Positions 35,712 to 46,372 of a stretch of 64,000 nt of DNA are shown one piece after another; the first letter of the stretch is position 1, and each line of letters starts with the position of its first letter. Under the pieces are notes generated by a model that searched no databases, had not been told where the DNA came from, and worked only from the letters and a program-made list of their open reading frames with translations. The stretch is from Flavobacterium segetis (GTDB lineage: Bacteria > Bacteroidota > Bacteroidia > Flavobacteriales > Flavobacteriaceae), in NCBI RefSeq assembly GCF_900129575.1, contig NZ_FQWE01000005.1, positions 1 through 64,000 on the forward strand. The letters are read 5' to 3'. Position numbers and translations under genes: made by a program.

Positions 35712-36188
35712 ATGAAAAATGGTACCCTTTTTTCCTTTCTGTTAATCAGCATTGTATTTATTGGATGTAAGAATAAAGAAAGTGAAAAAATTAATAAAGT
35801 TGAAGAACCTAAGGAGGTAGTAAGTGTTACCTGTTACAAGGCAATTTATGAAAAAGACACATTAAACCTTAAAATTAATATTTTTAAAGATGGTGAAGTA
35901 AAAGGTGATATGGTAATGGCAATTGACAATATGCCAATAAAAACAGGTGAAATTGTAGGTGAATTTAAGGGTGATACCTTGTTTGCAAGTTATACTTTTA
36001 TACAAGGTGATTATAAAGAAAAAACTTTAAAAAATCCAATGGCATTTTTAAAACGTGACAATCAATTGATTTTAGGGAACGGACAAATACAAGTAACAAT
36101 GGGAGCCTCGCACTTTGTAAAAGGAGAACCTATTGATTTTGATCGTGTAAAATATAAGTTTGATCCTGTAGATTGTGAAACAAAATAA
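35712..36188 (+). CDS. Small lipoprotein of unknown function
   Basis: A 158-aa protein with a lipobox (VFIGC, cysteine near residue 19) and a charged linker rich in K and E. The remainder contains repeated beta-strand-like segments (LKINIFKDGEVKGDMV, GEIVGEFKGDTLFASYTF). I do not recognise the family. It stands alone and ends at a strong bidirectional terminator. Confidence 0.8.
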   Translation: MKNGTLFSFLLISIVFIGCKNKESEKINKVEEPKEVVSVTCYKAIYEKDTLNLKINIFKDGEVKGDMVMAIDNMPIKTGEIVGEFKGDTLFASYTFIQGDYKEKTLKNPMAFLKRDNQLILGNGQIQVTMGASHFVKGEPIDFDRVKYKFDPVDCETK

Positions 36189-36190
36189 TA

Positions 36191-36222
36191 AAAAAAGGAG
36201 AAAGTAATTTCTCCTTTTTTTA
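36191..36222. terminator. Bidirectional terminator
   Basis: AAAAAAGGAGAAA (36191-36203) pairs with TTTCTCCTTTTTT (36208-36220) over a GTAA loop. It lies between the convergent lipoprotein and GH130 genes. Confidence 0.9.
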
Positions 36223-36265
36223 TCACCGGTTTTTTATTTTTTATTAATTGCTTTTAGATTATATT

Positions 36266-37732
36266 TTAAATGCTTCTTTTTAATGCATATATTAAATCTA
36301 CTAAATCAACAACACCATAAGTTGACGAATAATCAGAAACTGCATAGGGTAAAATTAAGCTGTTATTATGAATTATTGAACCGCAGGAATATACAACATT
36401 CGGCACATAGCCCTCTCGCTCATCCTCTTGGGGAGAAAGTAAAGGCTCTTTCAATCGGCCTATCTCCTTTGTAGGGTCATCAAGATCAAATAATGAAGCA
36501 CCTATACAATAGCGTCTCATTGCTCCAACTCCATGCGTAATTACAAGCCAACCGTCGGATGTCCAAAGTGGCGATCCACAATTTCCAATTTGTGTGAATT
36601 CCCATGTATAACGCGGTTCTTGAAGAATCATCGGATGATTCCATTGTGTGGGTCTGTCAGAAAACATAATGTAATTATTCACACCATCAATCCTTGAAAG
36701 CATCGCATATTGACCTTTAATTTTACGGGGAAATAAGGCTAGATTTTTATTTTGTGCACCAACTCCGTGCAATGGCATCACTCTAAAAGTATAAAAATCT
36801 TCCGTTGAAATTAATTTTGGCAAAATTGCATGACCATTGTAAGCGGTATAGGTTGCCATAACCCGATCAGAGCCGTCGTCATCTATAAATCGTACAAAGC
36901 GTGCATCTTCAATACCGCGACTTTCCGATTCAGAAATAGGAAATATTACACGTTCAGTAATATCAGAATCGTGTTTGAATTCCAAATCATAAAATGAATC
37001 GGCTAACCAAATCACTTCTTCTAAAGCGGTTCTTCTTTCTTGTCGTATAGTGGAATCTGCAAGTGCGATATTAACTAAATCTTTTAAAACTACGTATTCA
37101 AATTCTTCAGGCAAATCGCGCATGATACACTCAATATATTTATAGGATGTATTCATTTCTTCTAACTTATTTAGAAAGCGCTGTTTGTTGTAAAAAACTT
37201 TATTTACAATTTCAGCTTTATCAATGTTTTTTCCTACATTCATTACACGTAAATCATTATTTTTATCTAAAATCCCTCTCCTAAATACAATTGATGATAT
37301 GTGACCTTCACCAGTTGCACGAAAAGAAATGATAACTCTTTTTTCTCCCGATTCTAAATCTGATTGATCAAAATCTTCTACAATAGAAGGATTAAAAAAA
37401 GCAGCAGATTCAATAGAATATTCCATTGTACAATAAGAGCCTATTAGCATTTTTCTATCTTGTGATAAATCATCAAAATTGATTTGCATTTCTTCTATTA
37501 AACCCTTTATTTTTTTACAATGAGCAAAAAAGACTTTTGAAATATTTCTATGTCGTCTTGCAAATTCACGAAGTGTTTGCTCTAAGGTTTCGATAACTTG
37601 TTTATCACTTAAAAGCATAATTCTACTAATCATTGTTTTTGTTCGTTCGTTACCATTCATAAAATAACGAGTTACGACTCTCTTAGAATCGGGAGTAAAT
37701 AGGATGTTTTTTCGAATAACGGGAACGCGCAT
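36266..37732 (-). CDS. GH130-family glycoside phosphorylase/hydrolase
   Basis: A 488-aa protein, longer than most GH130 because of an N-terminal helical region of about 170 residues. The five-bladed propeller core has RGIEDARFVRF (catalytic Asp region), ATYTAYNGH, FPRKIKGQYAMLSRIDG, GNCGSPLW, VITHGVGAMRRYCIGASLFDLDDP and VVYSCGSII. GH130 enzymes split beta-mannosides, often with phosphate. It has no signal peptide, so it acts in the cytoplasm. It stands alone; a GH113-like enzyme at 20811 may supply oligosaccharides. Confidence 0.88.
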   Translation of the reverse strand: MRVPVIRKNILFTPDSKRVVTRYFMNGNERTKTMISRIMLLSDKQVIETLEQTLREFARRHRNISKVFFAHCKKIKGLIEEMQINFDDLSQDRKMLIGSYCTMEYSIESAAFFNPSIVEDFDQSDLESGEKRVIISFRATGEGHISSIVFRRGILDKNNDLRVMNVGKNIDKAEIVNKVFYNKQRFLNKLEEMNTSYKYIECIMRDLPEEFEYVVLKDLVNIALADSTIRQERRTALEEVIWLADSFYDLEFKHDSDITERVIFPISESESRGIEDARFVRFIDDDGSDRVMATYTAYNGHAILPKLISTEDFYTFRVMPLHGVGAQNKNLALFPRKIKGQYAMLSRIDGVNNYIMFSDRPTQWNHPMILQEPRYTWEFTQIGNCGSPLWTSDGWLVITHGVGAMRRYCIGASLFDLDDPTKEIGRLKEPLLSPQEDEREGYVPNVVYSCGSIIHNNSLILPYAVSDYSSTYGVVDLVDLIYALKRSI

Positions 37733-38697
37733 AACTGTTGTATTTACAATGAGTAGAAGATTTCAGGTGTTGCAATTTGCAAATTGCGTTTTATATATTT
37801 GAATAAATAAACTTACTAATCAATTTTTTTCATCCTTCTTTATCATAAAAAACGATAGTTTGATTACTAACTGGATTGTTTGAAATCTATATTATTACTA
37901 TTAAAAGCACTAAAACTATAACTGCTTTATTCAAATTTAAGAAGAAAAATAAAAATGTAGTGCCCAATTTAAATCTTATTTATTATCTGATGCTTAAAAT
38001 TTGCCCTAACGTAACTATTTTTTTTCATTTTATTTTACTTGCGTATGTCATGAATATGACTTTATTTTCAAATCAAATCATATTCATAATTTTTAATTGA
38101 CTACTAATAGTAATTTAATTAACGTATTCAAAAATAGTGTTTTAAGGCATTATCGTTCCTTCAAAAATATAATTGAGTGATAGAATACTATATAGCGTAA
38201 AAATAAGATGTTTATGAAAACAGTATAAAAGTTCATATATTCTATAACTCCATAAGAACATTCTCTTTTTCCAAAATCAGGTCAAACAATCGCTTAAAAC
38301 TTATGTAAATATTTTTTACGTGTATAAATTTGAAGTTTAATAATCTCAATATTAGTACTTAATTTTCAAAGTAATAGTATTACTGTATTTTAATAGATTA
38401 ATCAAACACTATTGATTGTCATTGATTTTAGAATGGATGCATTAATTAGTGAATTTTCTAAATCATTTGTACAAAAATGAAAGTAAAGTCAATTTTCCAA
38501 AAAGTTCAGCAAAATTTGAGGGTTTTTGAAATACTACTAAGCGATTTCAGGTAAACGAGAATCGGAAAAAAATACTGAATAGCGGTTTAAATAATTATTT
38601 TCATTATTTTTGAGTCAAACTAAAGTTTTATTGAAAATCAAAATGAATTTTCTGTTTCATTTTTACTATTATTTGAACTCTTTACTAAATAAAAAAA
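37733..38697. other. 965-bp gap without a recognised gene
   Basis: Very AT-rich. A 74-codon open frame at 37876-38100 has no features of a real protein. A TAAATTTG box lies at 38325-38332 on the plus strand, and TATTATTTG near 38670 is a weak -7 candidate for the response regulator gene. Nothing else is supported. Confidence 0.5.
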
Positions 38698-39132
38698 ATG
38701 ATCAATCTTTTGCTTGCTGATGATGATATAGATGACTGCCTCTTTTTTCAGGAAGCCCTTGACGAATTAACTATTTTAGCTAATCTTAATACTGTAAATG
38801 ACGGTGTTCAATTAATGGAGCTTTTAAATAATCAGCCTTACAATTTACCCGATATATTATTTCTTGATTTGAACATGCCCCGAAAATCTGGGTTTGAATG
38901 TTTGACAGAGCTTAAACTTCATACAATTTTTAACGTAATTCCAGTTGTTATTTTTTCTACGTCCTTAGATCCTGAAGTAGTAAATAATTTATACAATAAT
39001 GGTGCCCATTACTTTATTAGAAAGCCAGGTGATTTTAATATCTTGAAAAAAGTAATTCATGAAGCTACCATTAGGTTAGAACTAAATAAAGCGCAACGAC
39101 CAGAGCGAATTAATTTTATTATACAATCTTAA
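38698..39132 (+). CDS. Single-domain response regulator (REC)
   Basis: A 144-aa receiver domain with no output domain. The acidic pocket is D8-D9-D10, the phosphoacceptor D57 lies in FLDLNMP, S87/T88 in FSTS is the switch residue and K109 lies in IRKP. It resembles Rcp1-type regulators that work with PAS or phytochrome kinases. The multi-PAS kinase gene starts 11 bp downstream, so the two form a pair. Confidence 0.92.
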   Translation: MINLLLADDDIDDCLFFQEALDELTILANLNTVNDGVQLMELLNNQPYNLPDILFLDLNMPRKSGFECLTELKLHTIFNVIPVVIFSTSLDPEVVNNLYNNGAHYFIRKPGDFNILKKVIHEATIRLELNKAQRPERINFIIQS

Positions 39133-39143
39133 AAAAAAATCTT

Positions 39144-42100
39144 TTGAGCACCATAAATAATACACATTACTTTTTGAGCGGTGGCGGCGAAATGGGAGAA
39201 CTTATGCGTAATAAGGATTGGACTGAAACCCCACTGGGGCATCCTGACCATTGGCCGTCTAGTTTAAGAACAATGGTAACTGTTGTACTAAATAATCCAT
39301 TTGGGATGTTTATTGCGTGGGGAAAAGAATATACACAAATTTACAATGACAGTTATCGTAATATTTTAGGAATGCTTAAGCATCCGCATGCATTAGGAGC
39401 TAGGGTAAATGAAAGTTTTCAAGAAATATGGGTAACAATTCAGCCGCTATTAGATGAAGCGATGAGTGGAAATGCTACTGGTTTATCCGATTTTAAATTA
39501 GCGCTAGATCGAAACGGTTCTATTGAAAATTGCTATTTTGATTTGGCTTACAGTCCAATCCGGATGGAAAATGGAAAAGTAGGTGGTGTTTTAATAACCG
39601 TAATAGAGACTACAACAAAAAGAGCTGCGGAAGAGGATTTAAGAGAAAGTGAACAGCGATTTAAAGCTATGGCTGATAATATCCCAAACTTGGCTTGGAT
39701 GGCTCATGCAAACGGTGATTTATATTGGAGTAATAAAAAATGGTATGAATATTCTGGAACTACATTTGAAGAAATGCAAGGTCGAGGTTGGCAATCAGTA
39801 TACAAAGAGGAAGATATTGCGGGAATATTAGAAGCGTGGAATAGATCATTACAAATTGGAATCCCTTTTGAAATGATCTATCCAATAAAAAGTGCTAGTG
39901 GTGAATTTCGTCATTTTTTAAGTCGGGCGCTACCAGTGAAAAATAGTAACGGTGAAATTGTAAATTGGTTTGGTACAAGTACTGACATTTCAGAACAAAA
40001 AGAAACTGAAAAGGCTCTTTTAGAAAGTAAGAATGAACTTGAGTTTGTAATAGAGGCGTCAAAATTAGGAACTTTTGATTATAATCCACAAACTAATAAA
40101 TTTTCTACAAATGCTCGTCTTAATGATTGGTTTGGATTCACATCCAATGTAGAGATTGATTTAAGTGATGCAACGAGTGTAATTATTGAAAATGATAGAA
40201 TTAAGGTTTATAATGCTATACAAAAGGCCTTAGATTACTCATCAGGTGGAAATTATGATATGGTATATAATATCATAAATCCCGTTTCAAAGCAAGAAAT
40301 CACTTTGCATGCTAAAGGCAAAGTATTTTTTGATAAGAATAATGAAGCTTTCCGTCTAAATGGGACTGTTGAGGATATTACAGCGCAAACCATTGCACGA
40401 AAAAAACTAGAACAAAGTGAAAATAATTTACGATTAATGATTTTGCAAGCACCCATTGCTATATCAATTATGAGAGGTGCTGATTACATAATTGAGATTG
40501 CTAATAAGAACACGTTAGCTTTTTGGGGTAAAACAGAAGAAGAGGTTTTGAATAAATCTATTTTTGATGTGCTTCCTGAATTAAAATTGCAAGGAATTAA
40601 GGAGCTTTTGGATGATGTTTGTGCTACAGGAATACATTATGCAACCACTGAACTTCCCTTAATTTTAAATCGTTTTGGTAAAGAAGATATTGTTTATATG
40701 AATTTTTCTTATGAACCATTATTTGATGAAAACAGCGAGACTACCGGTATTATGAGTATTGGTTTTGACGTGACAGAACAAGTTTTAGCACGAAAGGAAA
40801 TTGAAAAAAGTGAACAAAGTATTCGCTCTTTGCTAGAAAGTGCACCGTTTCCAATAGGAGTTTATACCGGTAAGGAAATGCGAATTACACTTGCCAATCA
40901 ATCAATCATTGACGCTTGGGGTAAAAACACAAAAGTAATTGGGATGCTGTACAAAGATCTTATGCCTGAACTAGAAAGCCAAGATATTTATAGACAAATT
41001 AGTGATGTTTTTACTACTGGAGTTGCATTTCATGCAAAAAATCAGCGAGTAAATATTGTTCAAGACGGAGTTTTGAAACCTTTTTACTATAATTATAGTT
41101 TTACGCCATTACTAGATTCAGATGGCGAAATATATGGTGTAATGAACACCGCTGCGGACGTTACGGCACTTCACGAAGCAAAACAAAAAATTGAAGAGAG
41201 CGAAAAGCGCTTTAGAGATGCAGTGCATCAAGCGCCAGTAGCAATGGTCATTTTTAGAGGTAAGAACAATATTGTTGAAATGGTTAATGAACCTTATTTA
41301 GAATTAGTGAACAAGACTGAGGCTGAGTTTTTAGGGAAACCTTTATTTGAGTCGTTAGTAGAGGCAGAGAAGGCAGTAGGTTCCATAATTAAAAACATTT
41401 ATGAAACAGAGCAACCTTTTTATGGTTACGAATTTCCTGTAACCTTGTTGCGCTATGGCAAAAAAGAAGTCGCCTATTTCAATTTTGTTTATCATCCCTT
41501 AAAGGAAGGAAATGAAGTTACAGGAATCATGGCAATAGCCACTGATGTTACGGCAAACTTTACTGCAAAACGTGCTTTAAAAGAAAATGAACAAAGACTA
41601 AATATCGTTATTGAAGCCAGTGAATTAGGAGTTTGGGAGCTAGATTTACTTACTAAAGAAACTAAAGTCTCTGATCGGGCACTTGAAATTTTAGGTTTAA
41701 CAAAGCAACAAAAAGTAAATCCAGATCAATTAATAAGTAAAATGCATCCAGATGACTTACATATCAGGAAAGCCGCTTTTAAAACAGCTCTCAAAGTGGG
41801 TACTTTGCAATATGAAATTAGAACAATTGTTGATGATGTAATTCATTGGATTGAAGCTAAAGGCAAAGTATTCTATGATTTAGAAAATAAACCCGTACGC
41901 ATAATAGGAACATTGCGAGATGTAAGTGAGGAAAAAATTATTCAGAATCAATTACTAGAACGAGAACAAAAATTTAGATTGTTAGCTGATTCAATGCCCC
42001 AAATTGTATGGACTGCAAATCCAGCAGGAGAACTAAATTATTTTAATCAAGCAGTATCTAACTACTCGGGACTTTCAAGAGACGAAATCATACATAGAGG

Positions 42101-43115
42101 ATGGTCAGCAATTGTGCATGATGATGAACTCAAAGAAAACACTCATAAATGGTTAGAAGCGATTTCGACTGAAACAGATTTTCTAATTGAGCACCGCTTT
42201 CGCAAAAGTGACGGGACTTATCGCTGGCAGTTGAGCCGTGCAATTCCACAGCGGGATGAGGAAGAAAAAATTACGATGTGGGTGGGAACAAGTACTGATA
42301 TTCAGGATCAAAAAATGTTTGCAAATGAATTAGAAAAACAAGTATCTCAGCGCACAAAAGAACTATTTACGAAAAACGAAGACCTTGAAAAATTAAATAA
42401 GGAATTACAGTCCTTCGCTTATATTTCTAGTCACGATCTACAAGAACCTCTGCGGAAAATACAAACATTTGCCACTCAAATAAAAGAGGTTGAAGCTGAT
42501 AATTTGACTGAGAAAGGAAAAGATAAATTCCGACGAATGCAAAATGCCGCTAATCGAATGCAAACACTAATACAAGATTTGTTAGCTTATTCTCGAACAA
42601 GCGTGCAAGAACGAATATTTGAAAAAACAACACTTTCAACAATAGTTGAAGAGGTAAAGGAGGATTTAGAACAGGATTTAGTTGACAAGGATATAGCAAT
42701 AACAATCATTAACGATTGTGCTGTAGAAGTTATTCCTTTTCAGTTCAGACAAATGCTTTTTAATTTAATTAGTAATTCACTAAAATTTACGAGAGAAAAT
42801 AATATTCCAGTCATAACTATAGAATGTTTTAGCGCGACAGGCTCTGAATTAAAAAATAGTAAATTGAAACCAGATGAAAAATACTGCCATATTAAATTTA
42901 AAGATAACGGAATAGGATTCGAATCAGAATACAGTGAAAAAATATTTGAAGTTTTTCAGCGTTTACATGGTAAAGAGAAATTCGATGGAACAGGAATAGG
43001 TCTAGCGATTGTAAGAAGAATTGTAGATAATCATGATGGATTCATCACTGCTAGTGGAATCATAAATGAAGGAGCAACATTTGATATATACGTACCTATC
43101 TCAAAAACTAGGTAA
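39144..43115 (+). CDS. Soluble multi-PAS sensor histidine kinase
   Basis: A 1323-aa protein with about eight PAS/PAC folds in a row from residue 1 to about 1075. Typical pieces are WSNKKWYEYSGTT, WFGTSTDISEQKE and WVGTSTDIQDQK. A coiled coil links to HisKA with SSHDLQEPLRKI. HATPase_c follows with FNLISNSLKFT, FKDNGIGF and GTGIGLAIVRRIV. No membrane segment is present, so signals are read in the cytoplasm. The start is a TTG at 39144, 11 bp after the response regulator; the first ATG in frame would remove 16 residues. Some PAS copies are very alike (SIFDVLPEL..., DLMPELESQ...), pointing to internal duplication. Confidence 0.9.
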   Translation: MSTINNTHYFLSGGGEMGELMRNKDWTETPLGHPDHWPSSLRTMVTVVLNNPFGMFIAWGKEYTQIYNDSYRNILGMLKHPHALGARVNESFQEIWVTIQPLLDEAMSGNATGLSDFKLALDRNGSIENCYFDLAYSPIRMENGKVGGVLITVIETTTKRAAEEDLRESEQRFKAMADNIPNLAWMAHANGDLYWSNKKWYEYSGTTFEEMQGRGWQSVYKEEDIAGILEAWNRSLQIGIPFEMIYPIKSASGEFRHFLSRALPVKNSNGEIVNWFGTSTDISEQKETEKALLESKNELEFVIEASKLGTFDYNPQTNKFSTNARLNDWFGFTSNVEIDLSDATSVIIENDRIKVYNAIQKALDYSSGGNYDMVYNIINPVSKQEITLHAKGKVFFDKNNEAFRLNGTVEDITAQTIARKKLEQSENNLRLMILQAPIAISIMRGADYIIEIANKNTLAFWGKTEEEVLNKSIFDVLPELKLQGIKELLDDVCATGIHYATTELPLILNRFGKEDIVYMNFSYEPLFDENSETTGIMSIGFDVTEQVLARKEIEKSEQSIRSLLESAPFPIGVYTGKEMRITLANQSIIDAWGKNTKVIGMLYKDLMPELESQDIYRQISDVFTTGVAFHAKNQRVNIVQDGVLKPFYYNYSFTPLLDSDGEIYGVMNTAADVTALHEAKQKIEESEKRFRDAVHQAPVAMVIFRGKNNIVEMVNEPYLELVNKTEAEFLGKPLFESLVEAEKAVGSIIKNIYETEQPFYGYEFPVTLLRYGKKEVAYFNFVYHPLKEGNEVTGIMAIATDVTANFTAKRALKENEQRLNIVIEASELGVWELDLLTKETKVSDRALEILGLTKQQKVNPDQLISKMHPDDLHIRKAAFKTALKVGTLQYEIRTIVDDVIHWIEAKGKVFYDLENKPVRIIGTLRDVSEEKIIQNQLLEREQKFRLLADSMPQIVWTANPAGELNYFNQAVSNYSGLSRDEIIHRGWSAIVHDDELKENTHKWLEAISTETDFLIEHRFRKSDGTYRWQLSRAIPQRDEEEKITMWVGTSTDIQDQKMFANELEKQVSQRTKELFTKNEDLEKLNKELQSFAYISSHDLQEPLRKIQTFATQIKEVEADNLTEKGKDKFRRMQNAANRMQTLIQDLLAYSRTSVQERIFEKTTLSTIVEEVKEDLEQDLVDKDIAITIINDCAVEVIPFQFRQMLFNLISNSLKFTRENNIPVITIECFSATGSELKNSKLKPDEKYCHIKFKDNGIGFESEYSEKIFEVFQRLHGKEKFDGTGIGLAIVRRIVDNHDGFITASGIINEGATFDIYVPISKTR

Positions 43116-43831
43116 AGACCACTAAAAAATTAATATATTGCTTAGAAATAGCATCCAAAAAATGCTTATAAACACTTTTAGAAGTGCACTTCTATTGATA
43201 AAAATCGCTTATTTGAAGATTTGTTCTGCGCGATTTACTTTTCAAGTTTGTTCAAAACAATCATAATCACCATCGTTTCTTAGGTGAGCACCCATACTTA
43301 CACGTATCTTCTTAACATCTAACTCCTAAATCTTTACTGGACGTTTAGAAATTCCTGAACTAGGAATTGCACTTAAAAGTTTATCAGTGCTGCGAATTTA
43401 CTAAATCAAGATTTTTTTAAACATCCTATGTCTTACTAATTTTAATCTTATTTCCATTTACAACGATGATTACGACGTAAAAAAAAATCTTTGAGGTTGA
43501 TCCTAATTTCTGAGAAATTAGAAATTATTATTAAAGCAGATCAGATATTTTTTTGGAATATAAAAAATCAAATTCTTAGCGTTTAAAAGTATTTCAATGT
43601 TATAATAATCAGAATGAATTTTATAATTTTAAGATAAATTTATTCAGTTATTTTGTTTGGGAAGTGGTACTGTATTTTAAATGGTCGATCATTTGCAAAC
43701 GTAAATGATGATTTTAAAATCAAACTCTTTTGATCTAACATTTTTTTTGCATTGTGTAAGAGATGTTACAAATAACCACAAATTGAAACATTCAAATTTT
43801 AAAGCACTTTAAATAAATCTCATTATTATAA
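43116..43831. other. 716-bp gap; possible remnant of a small gene on the minus strand
   Basis: Most is AT-rich without features. On the minus strand at about 43395-43245 a frame reads SGISKRPVKI, a stop, then KKIRVSMGAHLRNDGDYDCF before another stop. The amino acid use looks protein-like but I cannot name a family. Confidence 0.3.
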
Positions 43832-45565
43832 ATGAAAAGAAGAATTGCTATAATAGGTGGTGGACCAAGCGGACTGTTCCTATATAAAAGGTTAGTTGAG
43901 GCAGGCGATACTAATATCGAAATTGAAATTTTTGAAAGCGGTACAACACTTGGATCTGGAATGCCTTATAGTAGTGCGGGTGCGAATAATGAGCATATTA
44001 CAAATGTCTCAGATAATGAAACGCCTGATTTAGTTATTTCTATTAGCAAATGGTTGCATACAGTTCCAATTGAATTACTACAACGTTTTGATGTTGATCT
44101 TACTAAATTTAATGAATACAAAGTCGTACCAAGATTACTCTTTGGATATTATTTATCCGCTCAATTTGAAATGCTCTTACAAAAAGCTAAAAATATAGCA
44201 ATCAATACTGAAGTTCATTTTAAAAGCAAAGTTTTAGATATTCACTATGATTTAGAAAATGAATCGGTATGGATTTATACTAAAAACAATAAAGTTAAAT
44301 TTGATGAGGTGGTGATTTGTACCGGACATTTCTGGCCATCGCGCTTAGAGGGTAAATACAAAGGATGTTTTGATTCACCTTATCCGCCAAAAAAATTACA
44401 ATTAGAGCTGGATCATGCTGTAGCGATTAAAGGTGCTTCATTGACAGCTATTGATGCAGTGCGAACTTTAGCTAGAAAAAATGGGGTTTTTGCCAAAGAT
44501 TCCTGCGGAAATATTACTTATAAATTAAATGAGCAAAGCCAAAATTTTAAGTTGATTATGCATTCTAGAGGTGGATTTCTGCCGGCAGTTCGTTTCCATT
44601 TGGACGATTCGCATTTATCAAATAGTTCTTTATTAACAGCTGCACAAATAATAGAACATCGAAAAACTAACGATGGATTTTTATCTTTGGACTATCTTTT
44701 TCAAAAAGATTTTAAAGATATTTTTATAAAAAAAGATCCTGATTTTTATCAAAAAATTAAACACTTGTCAATTGAAGAATTTGTGGATGAAATGATGGAA
44801 TTAAGATTACGTTTAGATCCTTTTCTATTGTTAAAAGCAGAATATGCAGAAGCAGAAAAATCGATAAAAAGACACGAATCAGTGTACTGGAAAGAAATGC
44901 TTGCCGTACTCAGTTTTGCAATGAATCATCCCGCAAAACATTTTTCGGCTGAAGATATGCAACGACTTCAAAAAGTGTTAATGCCATTGATTTCAATTAT
45001 AATTGCATTTGTCCCACAAAAATCATGTGTCGAATTAATGGCGCTTCACGATGCTGGAATACTTTCGTTAATTTCGGTTGGTCAAGATAGCTATATAGAA
45101 CCGCAAAAAGACGGGATTATTTATCATTTTACTGACGAAGATGGAGTTTCTCATTCAGACTACCATAAAACTTTTATCGATTGTGTTGGACAACCGCATT
45201 TATCTTTCGATGACTTTCCTTTTGAAAGTTTAAAAAAACAAAAAATCATTAGTCCTGCACAATTACGATTTCACAACCCTGATACAGGTGCGAAAGGAAT
45301 TATAGATGGAAGCTCAGAAATAGAAAGCGATAATCAAGGAAATTATTTCCTAAAAGTTTCGGGAATTAGCATCAATGATAATTTTCAAATTCTTGATAAA
45401 TATGGTGCGTATAACGAGCATATTTACATTATGGCTATTCCTTACATTGGCGGTTTTAATCCTGATTATTCTGGACTTGATTTTTGTGAAGCTACTTCGT
45501 TAAAAATCGTAAAAAGTATTTTTCAAAGAGATTTTACAGTAGATAAACATAGTGCTACTGAATGA
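43832..45565 (+). CDS. FAD/NAD(P)-binding protein (PF13454-type)
   Basis: A 577-aa protein. The N-terminus has the dinucleotide fold IAIIGGGPSGLFLYKRL and GSGMPYSSAGANNEHITN. The middle has EVVICTGHFWPS, the usual second signature of this family, and SLTAIDAVRTLAR. The end has YIMAIPYIGGFNPDYSGLDFC. Members of PF13454 are poorly understood flavoproteins. There is no signal peptide. It is convergent with a GNAT gene 4 bp away. Confidence 0.82.
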   Translation: MKRRIAIIGGGPSGLFLYKRLVEAGDTNIEIEIFESGTTLGSGMPYSSAGANNEHITNVSDNETPDLVISISKWLHTVPIELLQRFDVDLTKFNEYKVVPRLLFGYYLSAQFEMLLQKAKNIAINTEVHFKSKVLDIHYDLENESVWIYTKNNKVKFDEVVICTGHFWPSRLEGKYKGCFDSPYPPKKLQLELDHAVAIKGASLTAIDAVRTLARKNGVFAKDSCGNITYKLNEQSQNFKLIMHSRGGFLPAVRFHLDDSHLSNSSLLTAAQIIEHRKTNDGFLSLDYLFQKDFKDIFIKKDPDFYQKIKHLSIEEFVDEMMELRLRLDPFLLLKAEYAEAEKSIKRHESVYWKEMLAVLSFAMNHPAKHFSAEDMQRLQKVLMPLISIIIAFVPQKSCVELMALHDAGILSLISVGQDSYIEPQKDGIIYHFTDEDGVSHSDYHKTFIDCVGQPHLSFDDFPFESLKKQKIISPAQLRFHNPDTGAKGIIDGSSEIESDNQGNYFLKVSGISINDNFQILDKYGAYNEHIYIMAIPYIGGFNPDYSGLDFCEATSLKIVKSIFQRDFTVDKHSATE

Positions 45566-45569
45566 ATTC

Positions 45570-46088
45570 TTATCGATTAAATTTTATTTCCTTCTCTAAA
45601 ACGATAAATTCTAATGGAATATTTGATATTGGTATGTGAATATCGCCAACTGGGAAAGGCTCGCGTGCACCAGTATCGTGATATCCATTGCGCTTGTACC
45701 ATGAAATAAGTTCCTCTCTTACTGAGATCACAGTCATTATAATTTTTGATAATCCTTTTTCAGCTGCAAAAAGCTCTGCTTGTTGTAGTAATTTCTTTCC
45801 AGTACCGGAATTTTGTAATTCGGGAGAAACAGTTAACATTCCTAAATAAAGTTGTTGCTGTTTTTCAATCAACAAAACGCAACCAATTAAGAAATCCTTT
45901 TCTGTATATTTTAAGAGTGTGTTTTTAGAAGTATAAATAATTTGTTCTAATTCTTGTTCGGTAGTACGTGACCCTTCTAGTAGATTTGCTTCTGTTGTCC
46001 ATCCTTTTTTAGAAGTATCTCCCCGATAGGCGGAGTTAATAAGTGAGTTTAGAGCGGGAACGTCTGCCAATATTGCTTTTGAAATCAT
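45570..46088 (-). CDS. GNAT family N-acetyltransferase
   Basis: 172 aa from the ATG at 46088; an upstream ATG at 46121 adds eleven residues of poor fit. The acetyl-CoA binding region is LGMLTVSPELQNSGTGKKLLQQAE (Q/R-x2-G-x-G/A type). The late block WYKRNGYHDTGAREPFP is usual for small GNAT enzymes of Bacteroidota. Substrate is unknown. Confidence 0.88.
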   Translation of the reverse strand: MISKAILADVPALNSLINSAYRGDTSKKGWTTEANLLEGSRTTEQELEQIIYTSKNTLLKYTEKDFLIGCVLLIEKQQQLYLGMLTVSPELQNSGTGKKLLQQAELFAAEKGLSKIIMTVISVREELISWYKRNGYHDTGAREPFPVGDIHIPISNIPLEFIVLEKEIKFNR

Positions 46089-46372
46089 GAAAAATGAATG
46101 TTTTACTTTCTTGCAATGCAAAGGTAGAGAAAGATGTCAATGATGTACTTTTTCTTGCCTGCATTTTCTTGTTGAATTAATAATAAAATCTTAAAATTTT
46201 TGCTTTTTTAATTTTAAAAATTTGTATAGCAAATTTCAATAACTTATTGTAAATGAAATAATTAATTTTTTTTATCTAATTTTTTTATAAAAATACTAGT
46301 TTTTTGTAATGTGTTCTCGTTTGTTTTTTAGTAATTTGGCTTTATATAATTTCGATGTTAAATTAGATCCTT

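Noticed and set aside
37876..38100. 74-codon open frame in the gap before the response regulator
   Set aside because: Composition is that of translated AT-rich DNA (I, F, N, K); there is no domain and no promoter, and it has no neighbours that would support it.
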